A program made the translations under genes and the position numbers. The notes beneath the pieces were generated by a model, which had not been told where the DNA came from, searched no databases, and saw nothing but the letters and a program-made list of their open reading frames with translations. 38,990 nt of DNA, from the NCBI GenBank assembly GCA_937957685.1, contig CALGAO010000121.1:1-38990 (forward strand), read 5' to 3'. Below are positions 7,805 to 14,999 of this stretch, piece by piece. Within the stretch, counting starts at the first letter, position 1, and each line of letters opens with the position of its first letter. This DNA comes from an uncultured Paenibacillaceae bacterium (GTDB taxonomy: Bacteria; Bacillota; Bacilli; Paenibacillales; DA-C8).

Positions 7805-7808
7805 TGGC

Positions 7809-8105
7809 TTATCCTCTCTCCTTCCTGGCGGTAATTCTCGACAGCAGACGGACTCTCAGCCGTTTCTGCATCATGATAAGCTTGACATACAGGGATCCAG
7901 GCAGCAGTTCCAGTATTGGCTCCAATGTTTCAACTTCTCCTTTCCATCTTGATCAGAAACCTTCCGTGCACCATCTCTATGGTTCTGGATCGATTCATGA
8001 TCTGTATACGGTACTCGCCCGATCTGGTGTCAAATCCTGCATGGTGCCTTCCAGGAAACTTTTTATCCGTCCTCAGACCAGGTCAAGATTCTCAAATGCT
8101 TCCAT
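7809..8105 (-). pseudogene. Probable decayed small gene (frameshifts plus in-frame stop)
   Basis: On the minus strand, three adjacent reading frames give protein-like text that runs on from one to the next. The first runs from ATG 8105 (MEAFENLDLV, an in-frame TGA, then GRIKSFLEGTMQDL). The second reads SGEYRIQIMNRSRTIEM and HGRFLIKMERRS, ending at 7930. The third reads LEPILELLPGSLYVKLIM and KRLRVRLLSRITARKERG, ending at 7809. Joined, they would make one protein of roughly 95-100 residues with one stop and two frameshifts. The last part could still be made as a 38-residue peptide from TTG 7925 (AAGGAG upstream), coupled to the HAD gene. I do not recognise the family. The opposite strand is open here but serine/arginine-rich, as expected of antisense. 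Confidence 0.35.
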
Positions 8106-8117
8106 ATTCGGTATGAT
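8089..8117 (+). promoter_or_regulatory. Possible SigA promoter of the two-TM protein gene
   Basis: TTCTCA (8089-8094) and TATGAT (8112-8117) are separated by 17 bases, leaving a 5' leader of about 60 bases before ATG 8182. The site overlaps the start of the decayed minus-strand gene. Confidence 0.45.
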
Positions 8118-8181
8118 CAATGTGAACAGGTATGCAGGACACGAAGTGGAAAGTTACGGATACGAAAAGGTGAATCCCGTG

Positions 8182-8985
8182 ATGAACCATCGCTTCAAAT
8201 CTTACATGAAATGGCTACCGACAACGATCAGTCTCATGCTCATCTGTATATGCATGTATCGAGCAAGTTCGGCCCTGATTCATAACATCCGTTTGCAGCA
8301 GGCGTTTGCGACTGCACAGCCGCCAAGCTCATATCTGCAAGGGATCCCGATGAGTGAGATGGACCTGTCCCTCTACTCTTCCTATATGCCGAGGATCATG
8401 GCGCCCCTCCTGCACGAGCTGACGCGTGACATCAAGACACCCGTGACGTTGCGGTATTATTCGAAGATTCCCGCTGCGGGGGATCACCCTGCATTGGAGA
8501 TCCCTAAAGGAACGAACATCATCGTCCTCCCTGCCGACAGGAGCGGGAGCGGTTCGCCTCTCTACGAGCCCGGATACGGATATACGAGTTACCCGACCTA
8601 TGAGCAAGGCTGGCGGTATGTCCGTCCCTTTCAGTTGTCGGACAGTGAGCAGTTCCCGCATGACGACCATTATTACTTCGTTCGAATGGAAGATCTGGAA
8701 GCGGTCATCGGCGAGCTGGTACAAGCCAATCGGGCATTGCGGGTCGCCATTCAGCAACAGGGTTGGAGTATCCAAGAAGGCATTCGCCAGATCTCAACCT
8801 ATATGGATCAACTCCTGTACAGCCACGGGGCCTATCTGTCACCCGATCTGTACAGCAAGGTCATGGATCGATGGAACTTCCTGATGGCAGGCGCTGTTCT
8901 ATTGAACATATGTCTGTGGGGAGGACGGTCCTGGCTGACTCGTTCACGTGCCCCCTTCATGGACCGTTCCCGGAAGGCGCGATGA
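8182..8985 (+). CDS. Unknown membrane protein with N- and C-terminal TM helices
   Basis: I do not recognise this 267-residue protein. Start ATG 8182 is chosen for its AAGGTGA eight bases upstream. The frame is open back to 7804, but that stretch looks antisense. Residues about 10-29 form a membrane helix (WLPTTISLMLICICMY) and residues about 236-255 a second (FLMAGAVLLNICLW). Between them lie about 200 residues, probably outside the cell. This loop is rich in Tyr, Pro and Gly (SPLYEPGYGYTSYPTYEQGW) and has a predicted helical stretch (MEDLEAVIGELVQANRALR). No cysteine pair, catalytic motif or known domain was seen. The flanking genes are on the other strand and give no functional hint. Confidence 0.65.
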   Translation: MNHRFKSYMKWLPTTISLMLICICMYRASSALIHNIRLQQAFATAQPPSSYLQGIPMSEMDLSLYSSYMPRIMAPLLHELTRDIKTPVTLRYYSKIPAAGDHPALEIPKGTNIIVLPADRSGSGSPLYEPGYGYTSYPTYEQGWRYVRPFQLSDSEQFPHDDHYYFVRMEDLEAVIGELVQANRALRVAIQQQGWSIQEGIRQISTYMDQLLYSHGAYLSPDLYSKVMDRWNFLMAGAVLLNICLWGGRSWLTRSRAPFMDRSRKAR

Positions 8986-9077
8986 TCCTGTCATGCCATC
9001 CTTGGTCGGGTCATCGCTCACCTTGATGCCGTTCACATGTATCGCATCATCGCGGCGATGAGAGGATCGCAAGCCGT

Positions 9078-9641
9078 TCATGACTGTCCATTTTCTGCCC
9101 TCATCTGCTCATATTCCTCCCGCAAGATGCCCATCCAGATCACATCCCAGTACCTGCCCTTGCGATACAGCTTCTGGCGAAGCCTGCCTTCTTCGCGGAA
9201 TCCGCACTTTCGATAACAGCGTAAGGCTCGCTCATTGAATTCATAGACCATCAGCTCCAGGCGATGCAGGTTGAGCGAATGGAAAGCCAGTTCCTGCAGC
9301 AACCGGATGGCTTCACTGCCGTATCCCTGGCCGAGATATGGCTTCTTGCCGATGACGATGCCCAGCGAGGCGGTGCGATTCTTCCAGTCGATGTCGACCA
9401 GATCGATCTGCCCGATATAATCCTGCGTAACCTTGTCCGCGATCACAAACCCCTTGTGGTTCGGGCTTCCCTGGATCATGCTGTTCACAAACTGCTCGGT
9501 GTTCTCGACGGTTTGCGGGTACAGGAAGATATCCGACAGGTTGTCGGTGATCTCCGGATCATTCACCCACTCCCGGATATGCGGAAGATCCGTCATCCGA
9601 TATTCACGAAGCATGATTCTGTCACCTGTCAGGTATGGCAT
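9078..9641 (-). CDS. GNAT N-acetyltransferase, RimJ/RimL-like
   Basis: This 187-residue protein matches the RimJ/RimL/SpeG-like branch of GNAT acyltransferases. It opens with LTGDRIMLREYRMTDLP. It has the central strand and acetyl-CoA pyrophosphate loop IVIGKKPYLGQGYGSEAI (Q-x-x-G-x-G/A type), and the C-terminal block NERALRCYRKCGFREEGRLR found in nearly all members. The acceptor (protein N-terminus, polyamine or small amine) cannot be predicted. ATG 9641 is preceded by AGGAAGGGG. The gene is alone on its strand, convergent with the two-TM protein gene. Confidence 0.88.
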   Translation of the reverse strand: MPYLTGDRIMLREYRMTDLPHIREWVNDPEITDNLSDIFLYPQTVENTEQFVNSMIQGSPNHKGFVIADKVTQDYIGQIDLVDIDWKNRTASLGIVIGKKPYLGQGYGSEAIRLLQELAFHSLNLHRLELMVYEFNERALRCYRKCGFREEGRLRQKLYRKGRYWDVIWMGILREEYEQMRAENGQS

Positions 9642-9734
9642 GATGAACCCCTTCCTGATCGTCAGATCTGAATATTAATCCTTATGATAGTACAAACCCG
9701 GCCGCCGATCCAGAATTTTCAATCTGAAAAGACC

Positions 9735-9776
9735 AAAAAACAACCTCTTCGGCACCACATGCCGCAAGAGGTCGTT
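9735..9776 (-). terminator. Rho-independent terminator of the flavin reductase gene
   Basis: Read on the minus strand, CCTCTTGCGGCA and TGCCGAAGAGG form a long stem around a short loop (9743-9771). It is followed by a TTTTTT run (A-run at 9735-9740 on the plus strand). It lies just after the stop of the flavin reductase gene. Confidence 0.85.
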
Positions 9777-9789
9777 CGTGCTCTTAAGC

Positions 9790-10329
9790 TCAGGATCCGT
9801 GCAAACCGCGCTGCATGCGCACCACTTCATGAGCCAGCCGCTCGATGCGTCCCAGCACTTCCGGATCGACGATTCTCTTCTGCTCATCATAATGATCGTC
9901 ATGCAGATAGACATAGCTCGGCGCCACGTAAGCCCGGAAAAATCCGGCGATCGGCTTGAGCTGATTCTCGACCATCAGATAATGCTGATACGTGCCTCCC
10001 GTCGCCACGAACCCCATCACCTTCTGATAGAAGGCGGAGATCGGCACGAGATCGAACAGATTCTTCAGAACCCCCGTGATCGACGCCTGGAACACCGGCG
10101 TGCCGATGATATAGAAATCCGCGCTCGCCACCTTGTCAATGACCGTTCTCGTGTCTCCGGTATATGCGGCCGGATCCCGTCCATCACAGAATTGCACCTG
10201 ATAATCCTTCATATCCAGCAGCTCCGTTTCCACTTCCGGATAAGCTTCCTTGACCTTGTCCAATACGGCCTGAACAGCCACCTTGGTCTTGCTGCCGACG
10301 ATCGTTCCCGAGATGCCCAGCAGTTTCAT
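9790..10329 (-). CDS. NAD(P)H-dependent FMN reductase (flavodoxin-like)
   Basis: The 179-residue protein has the flavodoxin-like fold of NADPH-dependent FMN reductases (SsuE/azoreductase type). The phosphate-binding loop at the N-terminus is KLLGISGTIVGSKT. The second flavin-contact block is YIIGTPVFQASITGVLKNLF, and a GFVATGGTYQHYL segment lies near the isoalloxazine. ATG 10329 gives the usual N-terminus for the family; a TTG at 10344 lacks a ribosome-binding site. The promoter upstream is strong and flanked by palindromes, so expression is probably regulated by redox, quinone or metal stress. Electron acceptors could be free flavin, quinones or azo compounds. Confidence 0.87.
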   Translation of the reverse strand: MKLLGISGTIVGSKTKVAVQAVLDKVKEAYPEVETELLDMKDYQVQFCDGRDPAAYTGDTRTVIDKVASADFYIIGTPVFQASITGVLKNLFDLVPISAFYQKVMGFVATGGTYQHYLMVENQLKPIAGFFRAYVAPSYVYLHDDHYDEQKRIVDPEVLGRIERLAHEVVRMQRGLHGS

Positions 10330-10358
10330 GTTCTCACCAGCCAATTCATATACTTTTT

Positions 10359-10374
10359 ATATACTTATGTATAT
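10359..10374. promoter_or_regulatory. Palindrome over the flavin reductase transcription start
   Basis: ATATAC-TTAT-GTATAT is a perfect inverted repeat just downstream of the -10 box, over the expected start site. This is a classical position for a repressor operator. The regulator is not identifiable from the sequence. Confidence 0.45.
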
Positions 10375-10376
10375 TT

Positions 10377-10405
10377 ATTATGGCGGGTATCCCCTCCATT
10401 GTCAA
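10377..10405 (-). promoter_or_regulatory. SigA-type promoter of the flavin reductase gene
   Basis: On the minus strand a perfect TTGACA (10400-10405) and CATAAT (10377-10382) are spaced by 17 bases. The leader to ATG 10329 is about 40 bases. Confidence 0.75.
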
Positions 10406-10411
10406 ACCTCT

Positions 10412-10521
10412 GTGAGAATCTCACGACTCAGGCTCCATCACATCCCGTACAGCCTGGACATCATCAGCCAAGCCCATATTGAGAATAAGTCTCAAAATAG
10501 TGATTCTCATATGATTATCAC
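10412..10521. promoter_or_regulatory. Cluster of TGAGAAT palindromes, possible Fur-like operators
   Basis: Three palindromic elements lie upstream of the flavin reductase -35. They are GTGAGAATCTCAC (10412-10424), TTGAGAATAAGTCTCAA (10479-10495), and GTGAT...ATCAC enclosing ATTCTCA (10500-10521). The second matches the 7-1-7 layout of a Gram-positive Fur box (TGATAATNATTATCA) with substitutions. The half-site TGAGAAT recurs in all three, once inverted. Fur-family control is an inference. Positions 10330-10721 hold no supported gene. Confidence 0.4.
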
Positions 10522-10571
10522 TTATCTCCCGAATTGTCAAGAGATTTTTGCAAAAAAGTTGTGAGCATATA

Positions 10572-10600
10572 TTGAAAAAAACAAGCATATCAACTAAAAT
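10572..10600 (+). promoter_or_regulatory. SigA-type promoter of the ferredoxin gene
   Basis: TTGAAA (10572-10577) and TAAAAT (10595-10600) are separated by exactly 17 bases in an A/T-rich stretch. The leader would be about 115 bases. Confidence 0.65.
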
Positions 10601-10721
10601 AAAATAAGTTTAAAAGGTAGATTGCATCGAATGGCCGAACTTCCTTCTGCAGATCAAGGGTTCGGACGATAGACGCTGAAACGTACCATGGATGATCGAA
10701 CTTTAATGGGAGGGAATTGAA

Positions 10722-10961
10722 ATGGCATTTGTCATCACATCTCCTTGCATTGGGGAGAAAGCAGCAGATTGTGTGGAAGTTTGCCCGGTTGACTGTATCA
10801 AGGAAGGCGAAGATCAGTACTTTATCGATCCGGACGTTTGCATCTCCTGCGGAGCTTGCGAGCTGGCTTGCCCAGTGTCGGCCATCTATGAGGAAGATGA
10901 TGTGCCTGAGGAAGACAGACACTTCATCCAGAAGGCCATTGACTTCTTCGCCAATCGATAA
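10722..10961 (+). CDS. 7Fe ferredoxin ([3Fe-4S][4Fe-4S] type)
   Basis: The 79-residue protein has the cysteine pattern of seven-iron ferredoxins. Cys9-x7-Cys17-x3-Cys21-Pro is followed by Cys25, then Cys40-x2-Cys43-x2-Cys46-x3-Cys50-Pro. The spacing is that of Azotobacter FdI shifted by one residue. By that analogy Cys9, Cys17 and Cys50 hold a [3Fe-4S] cluster, and Cys21, Cys40, Cys43 and Cys46 a [4Fe-4S] cluster. It is a cytoplasmic low-potential electron carrier. The KorAB 2-oxoacid oxidoreductase in this window is one possible partner, but the genes are 22 kb apart. ATG 10722 follows GGGAGGG. It is monocistronic, with its own promoter and terminator. Confidence 0.93.
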   Translation: MAFVITSPCIGEKAADCVEVCPVDCIKEGEDQYFIDPDVCISCGACELACPVSAIYEEDDVPEEDRHFIQKAIDFFANR

Positions 10962-11011
10962 TCTTTGGAGATTCCTGCACGTTTGAGTGCCAACCATAGC
11001 AAGAACCCAAG

Positions 11012-11037
11012 AAACTGCTCTTCATGGGCAGTTTTTT
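11012..11037 (+). terminator. Rho-independent terminator of the ferredoxin gene
   Basis: AAACTGC (11012-11018) pairs with GCAGTTT (11028-11034) around a nine-base loop, running into TTTTTT. It sits 50 bases after the ferredoxin stop and before the germination operon. Confidence 0.85.
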
Positions 11038-11113
11038 ACTTTGTGCACATAATCTTGCGCGCGATGGCAATAATATCCCAGGAGACATCAATCCGGGGAA
11101 AGTAGGACCTTGC

Positions 11114-12223
11114 ATGCAGAAAAACACAACAGGGATCGGCATCATACCCGCATTCAGCATGATGATACTGACCGTTGGCTTGATGAACCATGTCCTCGTC
11201 ATCCCGCCGCTGCTGGAAGTCGCCAGACGCGATGCATGGTTGACAATTATCGTGGTCACTCTCCCCTACCTCCTCTGGTGCTGCCTCATTTATCTGATCA
11301 TGCGAAACATGCAGCAAGCACCGATCATCAACTGGCTTCAGCAACATTATGGCCCGGTCATGGCCTGGGCAGTTCGCGTTTTTTTCATCCTCTACCTGTT
11401 TGCGATGGCCGCCATCACCCTGAAGGAGACGACCACCTGGACGAAGGTGTCATACCTCAATCGCACGCCGATCTTCGTCCTGGTCCTGACCCTGCTGTAC
11501 GTCAGTTATTGCGCCGCACGCTGGGGCTTCAGGACGATCACGATCAGCTCGGGGATCCTCCTGCCGTTTGTCCTCGTGTTCGGCGATTTCGTGATGAGCG
11601 CCAATCTGCCCAAGAAGAACTACACGCTCATGTTTCCGATCCTCGAGAACGGCTGGCAGCCCGTCATCCACAGCTCCATGTTCATCACCGGCGGTCTTGC
11701 TGAGCTGAGCATCATCCTGCTGTTTCAGCACAGATTGAAATCCCGCCTGCGTCTTGGCACCCTGCTCCTGATCGGGCTGTTCCTCATCCTGCTGATCATG
11801 GGGCCCGTAACCGGCGCCATCGCCGAATTCGGCCCCTTCGAAGCGGCGGACCTGCGGTATCCCGCCTATGAGGAATGGCGCCTGGTCAGCATCGGCAAGT
11901 ACATCCAGCATGTCGATTTCCTGTCGATCTATCAGTGGGTATCCGGAGCGGTGATCCGCGTCGCCCTCTCGATCTATCTCATCGCCGATCTGCTGCCGCT
12001 GCGCGCGCCGGGCGCCCGCGACCGGATCATGATCGGAGTGTCTGTCCTGCTCCTGATCATCGCGATCCTGCCGATCAGCGACATGATCTATCTGCAATTT
12101 ATGAAGCGGATCTACTTCCCGTTTTCCATGGGCTTTGCCTTGCTCTTCACCCTGATCATCTTCATCCTGCTGCAGCTGGCCAGGAAACGGACTGCGGCAG
12201 GCGGCAAGGGGAGGATACGATGA
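11114..12223 (+). CDS. Spore germination permease, GerB family
   Basis: The 369-residue protein is a multi-pass inner-membrane member of the GerAB/APC-superfamily spore germination transporters, the B subunit of a Ger nutrient receptor. It has about ten membrane helices. Typical blocks are GIIPAFSMMILTVGLM at the start, LKETTTWTKVSYLNRTPIFV, and the C-terminal ISDMIYLQFMKRIYFPFSMG. The start is ATG 11114 (AGGA about seven bases upstream). The frame is open to 11024, but that would overlap the ferredoxin terminator. It is first in a B-A-C operon and ends in an ATGA overlap with the A subunit. In the B. subtilis gerA operon the order is A-B-C. The germinant cannot be predicted. Confidence 0.93.
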   Translation: MQKNTTGIGIIPAFSMMILTVGLMNHVLVIPPLLEVARRDAWLTIIVVTLPYLLWCCLIYLIMRNMQQAPIINWLQQHYGPVMAWAVRVFFILYLFAMAAITLKETTTWTKVSYLNRTPIFVLVLTLLYVSYCAARWGFRTITISSGILLPFVLVFGDFVMSANLPKKNYTLMFPILENGWQPVIHSSMFITGGLAELSIILLFQHRLKSRLRLGTLLLIGLFLILLIMGPVTGAIAEFGPFEAADLRYPAYEEWRLVSIGKYIQHVDFLSIYQWVSGAVIRVALSIYLIADLLPLRAPGARDRIMIGVSVLLLIIAILPISDMIYLQFMKRIYFPFSMGFALLFTLIIFILLQLARKRTAAGGKGRIR

Positions 12224-13746
12224 AGCGGACTTCCAGATTCCTGTCCAGACTGATGGCTACCCGATCCGATCATCAGGTGCCGGTGATCTGTCCGGACCAG
12301 CTGCCCGAAGATGGCCAGCTGTCCGAGCAATGGTTCTTCGACCTGTTCGAGGGCTGCGCGGACGTGCGCATCTTCCGGCATCAGATTCAGGGCGGCGATG
12401 CGGCTGATGCGGTGATCCTGATCTTTTGCGACGGGATGTCGGACGTGACGCAGATCAATCAGTTCGTCGTCCCCAGGATCCGCCATCTGCCGAAGAGCTA
12501 TGTGACCGGGCTGCAATCGGTCATCGATCTGGATCTGCAAGCGATCCATGAGGTGGATCAGATCGTCAAGAGGGTGTTCGCCGGCAAGCTGGTTCTCTAC
12601 TTCACCAGGCTGCAGCAGCTTTATGTCTATGACGCGGCGAAGGTCCCGGACCGTCAGCCCGAAGAGTCCAATACAGAGCTGTCCATCAAGGGACCTAGGG
12701 ATGGATTCGTGGAGAATCTGGAGATCAATGCGGCGCTCGTCCGCAAGCGTCTGCGCACCAATGCCTTGCGCTATGAGCAGTACGTGATCGGGCGCAAGAG
12801 CGAAACCCGCGTCGCCCTCCTCTACATCCACGGCTATATCCGTCCCGAGATCTTGCAGGAGGCGCGCAAGCGACTGACCAACATCCAGGTGGACACCTTG
12901 CTCAGCAGCGCCCAGCTGGAGGAGATGATGTTCGACTCCTCCCTCTCTCTGTTCCCGCTGACCACCTATACGGGACGACCTGATTTTGTCGTCGAATGCC
13001 TGATTCGCGGCAGGCTGGCCATCCTCGTGGACGGCTCGCCGATCGCGTATATCGCGCCGGTGAATCTCACCTTGCTGATCAAGACACCGGAAGACTTCTA
13101 CTTCCCGACGCATATCGTCCTCTTCCAGATGTGCATACGCCTCTTCGGTCTGTGGATCGCCCTGTTCCTGCCGGGCTTCTGGATCGCGCTGACCTCCTAC
13201 AACGTCGAGCAGCTGCCCTTCCCGCTCCTGGCCACGGTCGTCAATACCCGGCTTGGGCTGCCGATGCCGGGACCGGTGGAGGCCTTCCTCATGCTGGCCC
13301 TGTTCGAGATCTTCCGTGAAGCGGCCATCCGACTGCCTAAGCCGGTCGGCCAGACGATCGCTGTGGTGGGCGGCATCATCGTCGGAGATGCGGTGATCCG
13401 GGCTGGCCTGGCTTCCACCACGATGCTGATCGTCGCGGCGCTGACTGCGGTGGCGACCTTCACGCTGGTGAACCAGACGCTGAGCGCCTCGGTGACGGTC
13501 GTGCGCAACATCATCAATGCGGCGGCAGCCTTCCTGGGCATGTACGGTTGCATCCTGTCCATCGTCTACATCATCATCTATCTGAGTCGGCTCGAATCCT
13601 TCGGCGTGCCTTATCTGTCGCCGCTGAGCCCGCTCAGGCCGAAGTATCTGTTCGCCGCCCTGTTCAAGGAGAGGCCGACGTCAGCCAACAAGCATATCGA
13701 TTTCCTTTATGATTCGGGTGAGGCGGATCCCGGTGACCGGCCATGA
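12220..13746 (+). CDS. Spore germination receptor A subunit, GerA family
   Basis: The 508-residue protein starts at ATG 12220, overlapping the GerB stop by four bases. The soluble N-terminal half (about residues 1-285) contains the family block IKGPRDGFVENLEINAALVR. Membrane helices follow from about residue 300, with the hallmark EIFREAAIRLPKPVGQTIAV and GGIIVGDAVIRAGLAS. The C-terminus is a short hydrophilic tail. In known receptors this subunit, with B and the lipoprotein C, forms a germinant-gated channel in the spore inner membrane. Ger operons are usually SigG-dependent in the forespore; I found no convincing SigG promoter upstream of gerB. Confidence 0.95.
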   Translation: MKRTSRFLSRLMATRSDHQVPVICPDQLPEDGQLSEQWFFDLFEGCADVRIFRHQIQGGDAADAVILIFCDGMSDVTQINQFVVPRIRHLPKSYVTGLQSVIDLDLQAIHEVDQIVKRVFAGKLVLYFTRLQQLYVYDAAKVPDRQPEESNTELSIKGPRDGFVENLEINAALVRKRLRTNALRYEQYVIGRKSETRVALLYIHGYIRPEILQEARKRLTNIQVDTLLSSAQLEEMMFDSSLSLFPLTTYTGRPDFVVECLIRGRLAILVDGSPIAYIAPVNLTLLIKTPEDFYFPTHIVLFQMCIRLFGLWIALFLPGFWIALTSYNVEQLPFPLLATVVNTRLGLPMPGPVEAFLMLALFEIFREAAIRLPKPVGQTIAVVGGIIVGDAVIRAGLASTTMLIVAALTAVATFTLVNQTLSASVTVVRNIINAAAAFLGMYGCILSIVYIIIYLSRLESFGVPYLSPLSPLRPKYLFAALFKERPTSANKHIDFLYDSGEADPGDRP

Positions 13747-14903
13747 TGCCGCGCATCCGGAAGCTGCTCCTGACTGCAGCTGCCGCCATCTTCATCGCGA
13801 TGATGCTGTCAGGATGCTGGGATATCGTCGATCCCCAGGACATCAACTATTTCATAGCAGTCGGCTTCGACTACGAGAATGACCAATTCATCGTCTACGC
13901 GCAGATGATTGATTTTGCAGCGGTTACGACGTCCGAGTCGGGCAAACCGACGCAGCATCAGCCGGTTCTGGTCGGCAGGGGCAAGGGCGAGACCGCTGCC
14001 CAGGCATTTACCGATCTGTACGATTCCGTCCAGCGCCGGGTGATCTACGGTCATGTCGGAGCAGTCGTGCTGAGCGAGAACATCATGAAACATGGGCTGC
14101 TGCAGGATATCTTTGACCTCTCGAGCCGATACCAGGAGCTGCGCTATACGCCCTGGGTATATGGCTCAAAAGGGGATATCGAGAAGGTGCTGAGCGTTTC
14201 CCCTTTCTTCAACCTGTCTCCGCTGGCTTCGATCCTGCATCAGCCGATGGAGATCTACAGGCAGAAATCGATTGTTCCCCCGACGATGATGCGGCAGATC
14301 CTCACGGACATCCGCGAGCCGGGCAGAACGGCGATCCTGCCCGCCATCGATCTTAACGACACCGATTGGAAGGAGGACCTGGGGCCGAAGGAGATGCTCT
14401 ACCTGACCGGCATCTTCACCTTTGACGCCTACCGATACACCGGGTACTTCTCGCTGGATGAGATCCAGGGCTTGCGCTTTGTGGCCAAGGGAATTGAACG
14501 GACCCCGCTCGTGATCAAGCATGAAGGAAAAATATATTCCGAGATATCGCTCAATAAGCCCAAAGCGAAGATCACGCCGCTGCTGGAAGATGTCAGGGTC
14601 AGATTTCAGATGCAGGTTGCGATGACCGGAAACGTCATCGAAGTGATCGAACCGATCAACGAACGGGAGATGGAGAAGCTGGCGAGCGAGCAGATCAGGA
14701 AGGAGATCATCTCCACCTATGAACGCGCGCTGGAGAAAAATGTGGATATTTATCAGCTGGAGCATCTGGTATACCTGAAGCACAACAAATGGTGGCAGCA
14801 GCACCTGAAGGGCGGGAAGCTCAGGCTGGATAAGGACTCGCTGGAGGTCGACGTCAAGATCGATATCCTCTCCTCCGGCAAGCTGAAGCTGATCACCGAA
14901 TAG
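13743..14903 (+). CDS. Spore germination receptor lipoprotein, Ger(x)C family
   Basis: The 386-residue protein overlaps the GerA stop at ATGATG (13743). A lipoprotein signal ends at LSGCWD, with Cys25 as the lipidation site; Cys-Trp-Asp is characteristic of Ger(x)C proteins. The rest is the three-domain extracellular fold: an N-terminal part with INYFIAVGFDYENDQF, a VQRRVIYGHVGAVVLSE segment, and a C-terminal alpha/beta domain with VDIYQLEHLVYLKHNKWWQ. It is the C subunit of the receptor, anchored on the outer face of the spore inner membrane. All three subunits are intact, so the receptor is probably functional. Confidence 0.95.
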   Translation: MMPRIRKLLLTAAAAIFIAMMLSGCWDIVDPQDINYFIAVGFDYENDQFIVYAQMIDFAAVTTSESGKPTQHQPVLVGRGKGETAAQAFTDLYDSVQRRVIYGHVGAVVLSENIMKHGLLQDIFDLSSRYQELRYTPWVYGSKGDIEKVLSVSPFFNLSPLASILHQPMEIYRQKSIVPPTMMRQILTDIREPGRTAILPAIDLNDTDWKEDLGPKEMLYLTGIFTFDAYRYTGYFSLDEIQGLRFVAKGIERTPLVIKHEGKIYSEISLNKPKAKITPLLEDVRVRFQMQVAMTGNVIEVIEPINEREMEKLASEQIRKEIISTYERALEKNVDIYQLEHLVYLKHNKWWQQHLKGGKLRLDKDSLEVDVKIDILSSGKLKLITE

Positions 14904-14950
14904 GCATCCTTGCGCGGATCTTGTCCTTTCGCACATCCGGGCAACAAGAA

Positions 14951-14991
14951 AGCTGCCTCCTGCTCGTTCGCACGAAGCAGGTCAGGCAGCT
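14951..14991. terminator. Hairpin between the gerC and SleB-like genes
   Basis: AGCTGCCT...CTGCT pairs with AGCAG...AGGCAGCT (14951-14991) across a short loop. The T-rich run TTTCTTGTT follows on the minus strand. It best serves the SleB-like gene but sits between two convergent genes and may serve both. Confidence 0.7.
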
Positions 14992-14999
14992 ATCTCGAG

